DNA from: Panicum virgatum
Lineage: Eukaryota; Streptophyta; Magnoliopsida; Poales; Poaceae
Direction of reading: 5' to 3'
NCBI RefSeq assembly: GCF_016808335.1
Contig: NC_053141.1
Location: 18,049,756-18,113,755 of the forward strand
DNA length: 64,000 bases
In this document: one piece after another, positions 48,207-59,837 of the stretch
How positions within the stretch are numbered: position 1 is the first letter of the stretch
How the letters are laid out: each line of letters starts with the position of its first letter
Notes under the pieces: model-generated
Told to the model about the DNA's origin: nothing
Seen by the model: the letters and a program-made list of their open reading frames with translations, nothing else
Databases searched by the model: none
Position numbers and translations under genes: made by a program

Positions 48207-48900
48207 GCACCGACTTGGATCCCGATACAGTGCTAGTATACTCCTGTAGGGCGTGTTTTTATAGTCGAACTGTGCAAACGTGCACTGTTGTACTAGTTGG
48301 AGATGTCGAGGACTGGGTATCCTGTTTCGCCCTGCACGTCGGGTCGACCCTTTAGTGAAGTCGGCCCGCTCCTCAATTTGGCGCATGGATCGAAGCGGGT
48401 CGATCCTAAAAGGAAAAGGGTCAAAAGGATCACGAACCTATCGATCTGTGGTGCCCCTAGGGTCGGACCTCCTCGGCCGTGACGCTATCACCGCGCAGCG
48501 GCGGCGGCGGCGGCGGCGGCGGCGGAGCCGGTGAGGAGGGCCTGGCAGCGGCGCCCTTTCTATTGGCCGGAAAGGATCTGGTCAGCCTTGGTGGCGCGGA
48601 TGGAGGTGAGATTGTTGCCGGAGCCGGCGGCGGTCGGGGAGGAGTCGGCGGAGCTCCCGCTGGAGGCGCAGGTGGAGCAGCGAAGGAGGTCGACCTCGGA
48701 CAGGGTGGTCCTGCCTTCATCCCATTCACCCCCCAAATACCACACTTCGCCACCACGACGAGCACCATCGAGGCCCGAATCACACCCCTCTCCCTCCTTA
48801 TGCTGATCTTTGGTGAGAAATCTTGTTCCTCTTTGCAGTTTCTTTTTTGCCTGTTGTTTCGATTTGGTTTGCGGCTACTTCTGCTAAGATTTCAATCCAT
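48207..48900. other. Low-complexity GC-rich stretch
   Basis: Contains a (GGC)n run at about 48500-48522 and G/P/A-rich frames on both strands. No conserved domain. Probably transposon or degraded promoter sequence. Confidence 0.4.
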
Positions 48901-48904
48901 CCGC

Positions 48905-50450
48905 GGTGTAAGGATCACCGGGGTGTCCGACCCTAGAGGGGGAGGGGGTGAATAGGGTCGCTAATCGCTTTTCTATCCTAGGGCTCAATCTAATTGCATA
49001 AGATAAACCTAACACGTCCTACACATGCTAGTTATGACTAAAGTTTATCTATGCTACCCTCTACTTACCCTAAAAGACTTGCCACCTATAGCCAATCCTA
49101 ATCAAACTAACTAGGAAAGTAAAGGTAAGCAAGAAAGAGTAAGTGCGGAAACGTAATGCGGTAAGTAAAGCGGTAAGGGAGAGGATATGCAAACTCCCGT
49201 GAAGACACCAAGACACACAATTTAACGTGGTTCGGTTAGGACACCAAAGTCCCTCCCTACGTCCACGGCCACTTGCTCACAAAGAACAAGTGTGATGCCG
49301 AGTCTCTTCGCTTGATCACCGTCTTGCCACGCCTCCAAGGCTCCCGACAAGCAAAGGCTAAGTGACGCCAAGTCACAAAGACGAGGTCACCGCCACCGTC
49401 TATCTCGAAGCGTCACCACGGCACCGTCTTCACTATCTTGGAGCTTTAACACCAAGTAGGGGCCTCCTTCCCCGCACAAAGTGTCGTTGCCACTCCACAC
49501 CAAGTCGGAGGGTCACACGACGAGTACACAAGGTGCTTGCCGCAGCAAGGCTTTCTCTCAAGCTAGTTCTCTCAAGAACTAAGCCTAAACAAGCACTAAG
49601 CACTCTCACAAGTGTGCTTAAGCCTATATGATGTACAATGAAGCTCTATGGTGGTTGGAGATGATCTTTAGCTCTAGTATACTTCTTTGAACTCCAGCCC
49701 TCTCAAATGACCCGGCCTTGGGGGTATATATAGGCAGCACAAGCAAATATAGCCGTTGAAGAAAAGCTGCCAGAAAAACGCTTAACGCCGGTTAATCCGA
49801 TGCTCCCCAAATCGCCATCGTCGGTTTAACCGGTGATACTAAACTGCCCACTGAAAACTAGCCGTTACGTGTACGGGCAATCAACCGACGCAATCGACCG
49901 GTGTATGTAATGTTAGCGTCGGTTTAACCGGTGAGTGCAACTGTCCTCTGATCCTTGAAAAACAAACTCTCTGGACAACTGCACCGACGCCATTAACCGG
50001 TGCATCATCGGTTCATCCGATGTATGCATTTTCCTTGGTCTGCTTCTGCCATTGCACCGACGTATTCAAACTTCCTATCGTCGGTTCATCCGGTGCCAAA
50101 CCCTAGCCCGCAGGCCATCTCTGTCATTGCACCGATGAGTACATTTTGCCTCACGTCGGTTCATCCGGTGATACTAAAACTCCCAGACGTGCTCAAGTCA
50201 ATGCACCGACGTGTGTAATTTGCTTGGCGTCGGTTCAACCGGTGACTTGATTTCTTTTAGGTTTCAGGGCGCTGCCCTGAGACCCGCGAGGGGCGGCTCC
50301 CCCTCGACCCCCGTCCGCTAACCGGGTAGCGGAACCCCCGTAGGGGCGGCCCTTCGGGCCTAGCTTCGCCTCTCTTCTCTTTGTCATCACTTGAACCTAA
50401 AAGCCTGAGTATATCATCTAAGCAAACACATTAGTTCAAGTGTTGCGTGT
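48905..50450. mobile_element. Unassigned repetitive element with palindromic CCGGTG units
   Basis: Begins near GGTGTCCGACCCTAGAGGGG, text I recall as common in grass repeats, and ends near 50450. The part 49785-50250 has repeated arms CACCGACG...CGTCGGTTCATCCGGTG with variable spacers. Neither terminal repeats nor a coding domain were found, so the class is open. Confidence 0.45.
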
Positions 50451-53400
50451 GTCATCAATCGCCAAAACATTATATTGAAATATGGCATGAGAGGCCATTT
50501 TCGCTACACGCGGGGAGCAACGTTTTGGGGGATTTTGTCTTGCTAATCTCCACCTCACGAGCACACCCCATCGTCAGCCTTCCCCCAAGCATTACCCGAA
50601 CAAAAAAAACCCCAAAGTGTCCCACACTTTTCTTTCTCTTTGTATGGATTAAGTTGGTCAGGTAGCCAACTGTGTCCTTCTTCCTCCAAGCTTCGTACAT
50701 ATGCAGATTTTCTGCTTAGTTTTTGTTTGCTATAAGATTGGGCGTAGAAGAACTTCACAAGCTGTAATACCTGATTAATGAACGGGATTACAGATGGAGC
50801 CATATATAAGTCACACAAGTGCACTAGCATAAGGTCTCACAGTCGGCTGCCTAGGCGGTACCCAGGATGGCACACTGCTTCTACCTAGCGCCTTGTGTTT
50901 TATGGAATGTTGATTGCGAGTTGAAAATTGGTAGTCTGAATCAGAACTTTATAAGTTAATTTTGCTGCCTCTTTGAAAAGAGTCATGCTTCATCTGGGTG
51001 TTACAGAGTAGGTTTTGATGCACTAATGAACAACTAAATGCCTGGATTTTGGGTGCTAGAATGCTTTTAGTTGTATCTTGAAGTAGGTGGATGGGTGTTT
51101 ATATTGCACAAAAAAGAAAACACATGATCACTTGATGCTAGAAAAGAAGGATTAGTTACGGGTATATAGCTTATTAAATAGTTGGTTCAAGATGTGGCTT
51201 TGGATAAATTAATTTTCAAAAAGTTGATTATCCGAAGTGTGTGCCCATTTGACATTACAAACAGTTTGGTGTAAAAAAAGTCATCAGCAACCTCCTAATA
51301 TGTTCAAACTTCTGAACTCGTAGAATCAGCTACTGGTTTGTGCTTTGTGCTGATCATGCTTGTTTTACCTGGAATCAGTTGTCTAATTGATACTTCTGTT
51401 ATTTTCTGTCTCCTGTGCATTAAGATTACCTGCAAGAAACCAGCAGTTCAGCATATCTGTTTCATAGCAAAATCTGTAGCTACTGGTTTGGGCTTCTGGT
51501 AAAAGAAAATTAAGCTGATGTTTTTGTTTATCTGGGATGTCTAGTAAAGGTAGATGTAGCACTTGATATGGGCCCAAGGAAAATTACTTTCAATAAAGGC
51601 ACTGGAAAATTAATGTTAGGATATGTTCTGTAGATCAAAATAAAGGCAACCTGCAATTGTATTTTGGTTATGCTTCCATTGGGGATGGCTGTTGATGGCA
51701 GAGTTTCCAAATTTCTTTTTGTTGCTGAAACTGGCTAATATAACATGACTGGAGTTGTGGATTTGAAGGAGGAGTCCGGCCGCTTAGCACTTGAGCTCGG
51801 GACGCATAACTGGAGTTACTGGTAACTTTGGTTTTCCTTATTGCAAACTGTACCCAATAGGTCCCAACTTTCCTATATAATAGAAGTTATGCTTGATTAA
51901 GAAAAAGGCCATGCAACTAACCATGCTTTATTGCTAAATTGATTGGATGATATTCGTGTGACATCATGCTGTACACAAAACTTTGACGATATTACTGAAC
52001 AAGGTATGGTGCAGAGTAGGTACTGCTTTCCATGAAGATTGATCTGTGCATGACTTCTTTGAATCATATTGCCGTGGCCAGCCAATATATTTTTTGTAAT
52101 TAATCAGCCAATGTATTTATCTGATGACATTTGTGAGTTTATGAATTGCGCAAAGCTGACTTGAACTATTTTCTGTAGAATAGAGGTACAGTTCCATGAA
52201 GATCGATAAGATTCCAGAGTGAACTATAAGCAACTAGGAAACCTGGAGCAATCGGCAAAGTGGAGCAAGAAGCAAGTAATACTAAAGAAGCAAACTCAAA
52301 TTGGGATCTCAAGGCTTTTGGCGTTTTCTACCTACGAGTCCAAAAATATTATGTCGATGTGTTGGTTTGGAGTCTAACATTGTTCTGTAAATGTTAATGT
52401 TATATATTCATGCTACTCAAGTAGTGTTTCCAGTTCACACATAAATTAGAATACAAAGTCAGATATGTAGGTACCTTAATAAGTTTATTTGTTTTTCATG
52501 TTGTACCCATTTCAATAATCAGTACGTATTTGCTTGAAAGTAGACATGGCGATGCACCAAGCTGAGATTGGAATTGATCCATCTGTTAGAGCAGAAGTTG
52601 AGAAAAGGCAAATGCGCCAAATGGACTGTATATCTGGGAGGTTCGACCCGTGGTGCTTCGGGGATAATGTCTGGCTAAATGAAAGGAGTGGCGGGTCGAC
52701 TCTCGACCCTGTAGTTGAGTAAACGGGGCAGCGGTTCAGCATCAGGAGCGCTCCGCTCCGGCCCCTTTGCAGGCTGAATCCTGTTGCGTTTCCAAAACGT
52801 TTTGAATAAACATCACTCGAGATACTGCCCAGATCAATCGAAGGATATTAAACAGACTAGAATATATAGGGAAGTATTTTTAGAATGGAAGTTTTGCGGA
52901 TTAATGCAATGCATGGGCCAAACTGTTGGGTCAATGGCTCAATGCTCCCAACAGACTCAAAACTTGATCACGAACTGTGATTTTCTAAAAAAAAATACTA
53001 GCAAACAACATCCAATAACGAATTCAAATAAATACATGAAACACTTTGGTTTATATCAGAACAAATCAAAAAATCCCTCAAAAGAAAGAATAATTCAAAA
53101 ACTTTCTGCACTTGCTCCGAGAGTACCAAGCGCGTCATTGCAAATAAATTTCAGGTGACTGGACGTATAACTTTATTAATTTTCAGTCAACCTGTACAAC
53201 AATTGAATTTAGTTTAAAGATTGTTAATATCCTTTTCTTGTTCATGAGCTGGATAGTCGTTTGCTGAAAATTAGTTTCTCTCCAGCCACTTGGAGAAAAA
53301 AATAGTTAGAACCCATATGGAATGCATGTGTATTCGAAAAAGAAATATTCCTTTTATTAGAAATTAATAACAATTAATAAGAAACATGCCGTGAACATAC

Positions 53401-53609
53401 TTTATAGTGTGTACGCAGAAGTGAAAACTAGGTAGACAGAGGCTTGCCTCAAAAAGGTTTGTAGCAACAAAATAAGAAAAAAGTGTTCCGCCGTCAGATA
53501 TTTGCTTGAATCACTGATATTTGCTTATTCGTATGATGTTTTAAATCTAGCTGAATTAACCTAACCACATGAGCAATTGATTTCCCCCCGCATAAGCATT
53601 TACGCTTGT
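50451..53609. other. Intergenic, no gene supported
   Basis: AT-rich sequence with only short frames. A plus frame near 52534-52722 (AEIGIDPSVRAEVEKRQMRQ) has fair composition but no family match that I recognise. Confidence 0.5.
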
Positions 53610-54548
53610 CTAATCGATATGGCCGGCCTTCTCCTTCTCCACCTCCTCGTTCCTCCGGCACTCGAAGTAGTAAGCGGTGATGGTGGCCATGGAGATCACG
53701 TCGACGGCGAAGCGCAGCACGTAGTTGAGGCCAGCGCCGACCAAGAACACCACGACCCTATCCGCACCGCGCGGCAGCCACCGCACGGCGACAGCGCGCA
53801 CGGACCCGGCGGCCCCCTCCAGCGCCCACGTCGCCGCGAGGTAGAGCAGCGCGCGCTTGCCCGTGCCCCGCATGAGCCGCCACGCGCGCGCCACCGCGCC
53901 GCCGCCGCGGCGCCGCCCGGGCTCCGCCGCCGCCACGACGACGGCCATCGCGCACACGGCGTCGAGGTAGAGGCAGAGCAGGAACGCGAGGGCCGCGAGC
54001 ACCGCGTCGAGTAGGAGCAGCCGCGGCGACCAGCCCAGGTAGATGATCAGGGGCAGCGCAAGGAGGGCGGCGGCGGCGGCCGCGGCGCAGGCCGCCCTGA
54101 GGACGCGGCCCAGGACGATGGTCGCGGAGACTCCCAGGAGGCTGCCCCGCACCTCGCGGAGGAGCGAGCCGAACGTGGGGCGCTCGCCGGACCACGCCGC
54201 GACGGCGGCGCACGCGGTGGCGACCCTCATCGCCAGCACGGCGGCCTGGTAGAGGGCGAGGTACGCGGTGCCGGCGCCCAGCAGGAGCCACGCTCTGGAC
54301 ATGCTAAACTTGGCGGCGTCATCGGCGGCCGAGCTAGCAGAGACGGCGGCGTTGTGGTCCTCGGGGTTCACGGCGGCGTCGAGGGGCGCCACGGCGAGCC
54401 TACCGAAGAGGTAGAGTGCCGTGGAGAGGAGGACGTCGAGGGCGAAGACCCGCAGGAAGGGCCCGCATCTGCGCGCCGGGAGGACGACGCCGTGCTTGAG
54501 GAAGGTGAAGACGCCAGCCGCCGCCGTCTGGGCCGTGGTGGTCGCCAT
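53610..54548 (-). CDS. Uncharacterised six-segment membrane protein
   Basis: Intact single-exon gene, 312 residues, very GC-rich as usual for intronless grass genes. Hydrophobic segments lie at about residues 31-54, 86-119, 136-170, 177-208, 232-254 and 264-296, suggesting six membrane spans with both ends in the same compartment. No signal peptide, transporter signature or catalytic motif is visible, so no function is claimed. Two basic loops, about 210-231 (GRRRGGG, RAWRLMRGTGKR) and the tail from 298, are likely cytosolic. The degenerate relative at 46950-47762 shares the N-terminal FTFLK-GVVLP and C-terminal TAYY-ECR motifs. The ATG at 54548 is the first in frame and aligns with the relative's start region. 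Confidence 0.8.
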   Translation of the reverse strand: MATTTAQTAAAGVFTFLKHGVVLPARRCGPFLRVFALDVLLSTALYLFGRLAVAPLDAAVNPEDHNAAVSASSAADDAAKFSMSRAWLLLGAGTAYLALYQAAVLAMRVATACAAVAAWSGERPTFGSLLREVRGSLLGVSATIVLGRVLRAACAAAAAAALLALPLIIYLGWSPRLLLLDAVLAALAFLLCLYLDAVCAMAVVVAAAEPGRRRGGGAVARAWRLMRGTGKRALLYLAATWALEGAAGSVRAVAVRWLPRGADRVVVFLVGAGLNYVLRFAVDVISMATITAYYFECRRNEEVEKEKAGHID

Positions 54549-55822
54549 GGATCGGTGTCAAGATCCTAGGTCAGCTCTCAGGAGATCGGAATACAGAACA
54601 CGCTCGCGGGCCGCGGCATATGAGGGTTCTTCCGTTCCGACAGACGTGTCTCCGGTTTGTTATAATTAAGCCACCTCGTCCGATCGCGTTCTTTACCGCC
54701 GACGTGTTTGGGTGGACCTCTAACTCCTCAACTGTGGTCTTCTTCTCGGGCTCGAACTCTGCCGATGTTCATGTGGATGATGTTCAACTGTGGTCTCTCA
54801 CGTAATTAATGTTCTTACATCAAAAGTGAGTATCTGCAAAACGCAAAATTATTACGGTTATTTTCACGATCTTTGGGTACGGTACTGATTGGTAGCATAT
54901 CGGAATTGATCGCTGAGATAAAAAAAAATCAGTAGGATTGTGTACCTTGGGATGATGTTCAGAACTATACTGGATCAAATAATTATTCTGCATGAATTTT
55001 TTTGTCAGTGGTACATGTGGAAATCACAAATCAGTCAGCAGTACTACTGTTCTTGTTCACGGCATTATCAATTAACATGCTACTGGATTGCAGTAAGAAA
55101 TGTGCCAGTTGTCAATTAGTAACATTCTACTGAATGAATTGCAGTGAGCACACAGCCGAACGCTTGTTGCTTTAGTAAGTGAATAACTACTTGGATTAAG
55201 CTATAGCTTTGCATGCAACAATACTTGAAGGAATTCTTCAGAAACAATGTGCTCAACGGATGGACGGAATGATCTGTGTCTGTGACGACCGTTTTAGCTT
55301 GTCCCGAAATGTGTAAAGCCCAACATCAGAAATCTGAAAACCAGAATGATGGCGCATCGGAGAACCAAAAATTGGCACCGCGAACGATCAGTAATCACAC
55401 GCTTTTTGATATTGGAAAAAGATTTTTCAGTTGTGCCAAAAAAAAAACTGTTCACCAACGAACTACTACTAGTACTAATTAGCTTGCATAGCAGACTGCC
55501 CAGAATTCGATCAGATGAACTAGGAGTAGGCCAACCAAGTGGTGGGAAACGACATTGAAGATATGGGCAATGTTCTTCAAATCAATCAACAGGAATCTGA
55601 AGTTTGACGAGCATGAGTGCATGACACAGATCAATGTACGAATGCAATCAGCAGAGATATTCACGTGACTGTAAAATTCTTCCACAAACACGAACGATCA
55701 AAATAGTCTCGCGCGAGCAGCAAATTAAAGCATATCAACATCCCGTCCGCTTGATCGGCAAAGTCTGGCCGCAACTGCAGAACTCAGAACTCACATGCAT
55801 AATCCTGGCCTGCATGCAGAGA
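54549..55822. other. Spacer between the membrane-protein gene and the divergent gene block
   Basis: AT-rich, no gene. From about 54990 the sequence (CTGGATTGCAG, GCACACAGCCGA) resembles 58450-58620, marking the left part of the tandem block. Confidence 0.55.
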
Positions 55823-56557
55823 TCAATCGATCCGTGCAGAAGCAGTAGCAGCGTGCTCGGAGAAGAGAATACCTACGTTTCCCCCAGGCGAGCGCGGTTG
55901 ATTGATGTGCATCGAACGTCCTCGCTCCAGAGCCCAGACGTCGTGGATCTCGAGAGCAACCGCGAAACGCATCCGCCGCTGTGCGGAGAGCGCCAAGGCG
56001 GCGCTGACGGCGGCGTGGAGGGCGAGCCGCCAGGCCGCGGACGTCCAGCCGTCGTCGGGGGCGCCGTGGGGGAAGGACCGGAGGAGCAAGCGGCAGGCGT
56101 CCTCGGCCGCGCGGGCCTCCGCTGCGGCGGCGCGCAGCTTCCGCCTCGCGTCCCTGGCGTGGAGGACGGCCCTGGCGAGGCGGTCCTGCCACCTCTGGTA
56201 CAGCAGCTCCAGGGCCTCGCGGGCGCCGCCGGTGGCGCGCACGGGGGCGTACCGCCTGGCGTAGAGGTTGTAGGCTTCACCGGCGCCGGCGTGGAGCACG
56301 TCGAGGCGGGCGAGCTCGCGGAGGGCGCCCTCGAGAGCCGATGAGGGGGGCGCGCCGACGAACAGCCCGGCGGTGGCGTCGCGGATGGCGCCGGGCTGCG
56401 CCGCGCCCGCCTCCTGGAGCTCGCGCAGCGTCCGAGCGACCGCGTCGAGCGTCGTGCGGGCGGAGCCGACCGTGCCGAGGAGCCCGCCGTGGGTGTCGAG
56501 GGCGACGGACAGGAGGGTTCCGGGCACCGCCTCCGCCAGCTCCCTCCACCTCTCCAT
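55823..56557 (-). CDS. Uncharacterised helical protein, divergent pair member A1
   Basis: Intact 244-residue frame of no family I recognise. It begins MERWRELAEAVPGTLLSVAL and is predicted largely helical, with Ala/Leu/Arg-rich stretches (ARAVLHARDARRKLRAAAAE at 128-147; WRLALHAAVSAALAL at 176-190). It has no signal peptide or convincing membrane span, so it is probably a soluble helical-bundle protein. The relative at 59213-59837 ends soon after ALE-H--W, whereas here the frame runs about 30 residues further (ERGRSMHINQPRSPGG). A GT site near 55875 could splice this tail off, so the C-terminus is uncertain. It is transcribed away from the plus-strand gene at 56962, with 404 bp between the start codons, implying a shared promoter. 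Confidence 0.75.
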   Translation of the reverse strand: MERWRELAEAVPGTLLSVALDTHGGLLGTVGSARTTLDAVARTLRELQEAGAAQPGAIRDATAGLFVGAPPSSALEGALRELARLDVLHAGAGEAYNLYARRYAPVRATGGAREALELLYQRWQDRLARAVLHARDARRKLRAAAAEARAAEDACRLLLRSFPHGAPDDGWTSAAWRLALHAAVSAALALSAQRRMRFAVALEIHDVWALERGRSMHINQPRSPGGNVGILFSEHAATASARID

Positions 56558-56961
56558 TACCGCTGGTGGTGGTGCGCGCTCGTGTCGTGTTTGTGACGGC
56601 GTGGATGCGGAGGCCGGAAGGGAGGAGACGAGGAGGACAAATAATTTGTAGTGGGGAGGGAGGAGAGCTTTTTACAGCGTCAGTTCTTTTTTGAATACTA
56701 CAGCGTCAAATTCACCGCCAGTACTCTCAATGACACTTGGGCCCCAGTATTTCTTACCTCAGTGACACACCGCCATTCCTATTTTTTACCTTTTTTTAGC
56801 GGAATCCCATTTCCACGTGGGCAGGAGGTAAACAATCCGTTACGATAGTGGGGTCCACCTCGCCAGCCTGGCTATTTCAGAGCGCGCCGCGCTGCGAACT
56901 GCGGCGAGGCGAAGGGCGAAGCCTACCAGAAACAGAACCCGCCGGTCGGCGAGAGAGAGAG
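56558..56961. promoter_or_regulatory. Bidirectional promoter of divergent pair 1
   Basis: 404 bp between opposing start codons. It shares ordered blocks with 59838-60290: AATTCACCGCCA, GGAATCCCATTT/AGAATCCCATTT, GTGGGGTCCAC, GCCAGCCTGGCTATT, AACTGCGGCG and CCAGAAACAGAACCCGCCG (56926-56944). A GA-repeat leader precedes the plus-strand ATG. No strong TATA box is seen on either strand. Confidence 0.7.
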
Positions 56962-57516
56962 ATGGCGGAGGAGGCATGGAAGGTGGTTGTCCGGCAGCAG
57001 GTTGGGGAGGCGGTCGTCCACAGCGACCGCGCCCGTGGGCTGCTCGCCGGCGCGCTCTGGCAGCTCGACGAGGCGCTGGGGGACCTCGCGACGCAGGCGC
57101 TCCTGGACGTACCACAGGCCTGGCGTGCCTGGGCGCAGCGCGCGGACGGGATGCTCGCGGACGCGTCCCGCGACCTCGCCGCCGCCGCGTCCCTCGTGCG
57201 GGCGGCGCGGCTCATCGCGCTCCGCGGCGCCGCGGACAGCCCGGCGTCCCCTCTGCGCTCCGTCGGCGACGTCCCCGGCGAGGACCTTTGGGGCGCTCTG
57301 GCCGGGCTCGAGGACGCCAGGGACGACGCCGAGAGCGCGTGCGACCAGGTCGACATGTGCCGGGGCTTCCTGGCTGGTGCCTTGCGGCTGCTCGAGATCG
57401 ACCACCCGCCTCTCCCCGGCGTGAAGGGCCACGTCCACGTCAAGCTCGTCTCCGCCCGCGACGAACTCCGACTCGCGCGGAGGTTTCAGGAGAGGGGCGC
57501 CGAGCTGCTGCTTTAG
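56962..57516 (+). CDS. Uncharacterised helical protein, divergent pair member B1
   Basis: Intact single-exon gene, 184 residues, start MAEEAWKVVVRQQ preceded by a GA-rich leader. It is mostly helical, with four or five amphipathic segments, no signal peptide and no membrane span. Features shared with B2 (60291-60863) are EAWKV at the start, AW-AW around residues 53-57, DASRDLAAAASL (67-78), DAR--AE-ACD (118-128) and LPG-(V/I)-H--H near 151-159. Two cysteines (127, 133) lie in the central helix; the first is conserved in B2. Weak resemblance in fold style to invertase/pectin methylesterase inhibitor bundles is possible, but the disulfide pattern and signal peptide of that family are missing. 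Function unknown. Confidence 0.8.
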   Translation: MAEEAWKVVVRQQVGEAVVHSDRARGLLAGALWQLDEALGDLATQALLDVPQAWRAWAQRADGMLADASRDLAAAASLVRAARLIALRGAADSPASPLRSVGDVPGEDLWGALAGLEDARDDAESACDQVDMCRGFLAGALRLLEIDHPPLPGVKGHVHVKLVSARDELRLARRFQERGAELLL

Positions 57517-59212
57517 GCGCGCGGCGGAGCCCATGCCCACTGATCAAGGTTCATCTGATTTGTTCCGTTGCTTGTGTTCTAGTGTTGTTCGTGAATTCAT
57601 CCCACTCCTCATCTCGATGATGAGCCCTGAATCTTGTGTGATCGAAAGGAGCAGATGTCTTTGCTGTTTCCGCTGTAGTATGCAATGACTCCTTATTAGT
57701 GGATATTATGCAAATACTGCAGGGCCGTTGGTTCCTCTCCAATGTCCATCGTCGTCGGTAAAGATTCAGATCATACCGATTGAATTGGTTTCTACCCTCT
57801 GTATGCAGAATTTTGATAATGTGGCAGTTGTTCTGAACTTCTAATTTGTTCCGTTTCCTGGAAATTTTGATATTATGCTGAAACAGGGGAGTCATGATGG
57901 TCTAACAACAATCTTGGAATGGTGTTAGATTGGTGCTATTGCTGGTTGCCTGGATTGCCATGAGCTATATGAAGTATATTGGCTGCGCATGTCTGCCTTC
58001 TGGTGTGTGATGATCATGTTAAGTGCAAGTTCAGAGTCTACAATCATAAACATAGTGATCGGCACCTCCTTTGTTCCCTTTTATTGTTTGAATTATACTC
58101 GCGTGATCTTGTTGCGACTGTCCTTTTTAGTTCCATTTGTCAAAATTTTTGATGTTGTCAGGAAAACATGAGGTATAAATATGATGGTGTATGGGTTGGC
58201 CGGTCATGCATCTTCCCTGTATCCTGTCTCTTCATTTTGCCACTGGTTGCAGGGATTGATCATTCCACGTACTATTCCTTCACTGATTTTATACTCAACA
58301 TGGATTGTTGGCAGGACATCTGAAAGTGATCAATTTAGAGCTACCTCTGATACCATTTGCGTTTTTATCCTTGTTCCTGAGGAGTACATCAGGGTCAGGC
58401 TGCTGCATGACTTCCCTCATCCTATGATTTATTCCAGAACTAGGACACTGTGTCAGTGTGGTACAAATGGAGATCAGTACTACAGTACGACTAGTGTTCT
58501 TGTTTGCAGGAATTATCGATGAGTGTTAGAACTTAGAACTTAGAAATGTATCAATTATCAATTAGCGTGCATGCTACTGGACTGCAGAGAGCAGCCGAGA
58601 GGTTGTTGCATTTCCAAGCGAATTATGACTCAGATTAAGCCAGCATTGCATGGAACAGGCCTAAACGAACTCAGTAACTATGTTCTAAGCAAAATGGTGG
58701 CCGTTTTAGGTAGTCTCAATATATATGTGCAAAAAGTTCACGTTCAGAAGACAAGAACGATCGGGCAGATCGGACGCATGGCACTCATCAGTAAAACACA
58801 TAGAACCAACATTTGGCACGTCCATTGAGCAGAAAGCAATTAACCACACAAATGCCTGTTGTTACTGGTAAAATCATCTGAAGTTGTGCATCACAAACTG
58901 ATAACTGAACGTTGGTGTAAGCACACAACATCAGCAATTAGCAAAACGAGCAAACATGCTCCAACCAAATCGATCAAGAGTTCTTTCAAGTTTGACGACC
59001 ATGACAGATCAATGCAACGATGGCATTCAGCATTCACATGACTGTAATCCAATTCCTCCACAAACACAAACGGTGAAAATAGTGTCAAGCGAGCAGCAGC
59101 AATTTTTGGCACGCAGCACCCGGTTGGTTAGAGAATATCTGGGTAGAGAGCCTAGAGGAGAAGTCACGTCCTGGCCTGCGGAGATGGATCGGTGCCCACG
59201 CGCGCGCCGCGC
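57517..59212. other. Spacer between the two divergent-pair units
   Basis: AT-rich, no gene. The unit boundary lies near 58430-58440, where text similar to 54990-55160 begins again. Confidence 0.6.
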
Positions 59213-59837
59213 CTAGCCATAGAGAACCCTCCAGGCGCCGTGGAACTCCAGAGCGACCGCGTCGCGCATCCGGCGCAGCTCGCGCAGGGCCAGGGCGGCG
59301 CTGACGGCGGCGTGGAGCGCGAGCCGCAGGGCTGCCGACGTCCAGGTGGTCCACTCGGGGGACCCGGTTGGGGAGGACCGGAACAGCTGGACCGCGTCCT
59401 CGACGGCGCGGGCGATCGACGCGGCGGATCGCAGCTTCCGCTTGGCGTCCCTGGCGTGGGAGAAGGCGTCGCGGCTGTGGCGGCCCCGCCACCAACGCCG
59501 GGTCCGGAGCCCGGCGGCCGTCGCCGTCCGCGGGGATGAGGCGTCCTCCGGCCACGGCGTAGCGTCTGTAGGTGACCGCGGCCCTGTGGTGGATCGCGTG
59601 GATCCCGGCGAGGTCGGAGAGGGCGCCGTCAAAGAGCGCGGAGGCGAACGCGCCGCCGAACAGCCCGTCGGCGCCGCCGCCGGGCTTCGCTCTCTCCCGG
59701 AGCGCGCGCAGCGTCTCGGCGACCGTGCCGAGCGTCCTGTGGGCGGAGTCGGCCGTGCGGAGGAGCCAGGTGGTGTGGACGGCGACCGTCAGGAGGGTTC
59801 CTGGCGCCATCGCCGCCAGCTCCCTCCTCCGCTCCAT
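59213..59837 (-). pseudogene. Divergent pair member A2, frameshifted
   Basis: Paralogue of A1. It starts MERRRELAAMAPGTLLTVAV at 59837 (the upstream in-frame ATG at 59879 lacks a counterpart in A1). Similarity holds to about residue 105 (YRRYAVAGGRLIP). The matching C-terminal half (RDAFSHARDAKRKLRSAAS; ALRLALHAAVSAALALRELR) is in another frame and ends at the TAG at 59213. The frame change is about 59480-59545, in the linker between the halves. It could be a true null allele, a sequence error or, less likely, a short unusual intron. The conserved C-terminal half suggests recent loss. Confidence 0.7.

Noticed and set aside
48280..48955. Gly-rich plus frames around the GGC repeat
   Set aside because: Driven by a trinucleotide repeat; no start context or conserved domain.
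49785..50250. CRISPR-like array
   Set aside because: Eukaryotic repeat with diverged arms and unequal spacers in a plant genome; not a CRISPR.
53758..54291. Arg/Pro-rich minus frame inside the membrane-protein gene
   Set aside because: Shifted-frame shadow of the hydrophobic frame, which has clear membrane segments and a paralogue.
56962..57516. B1 as an invertase/pectin methylesterase inhibitor
   Set aside because: Only the general helical-bundle look fits; the signal peptide and the conserved disulfides of that family are absent.
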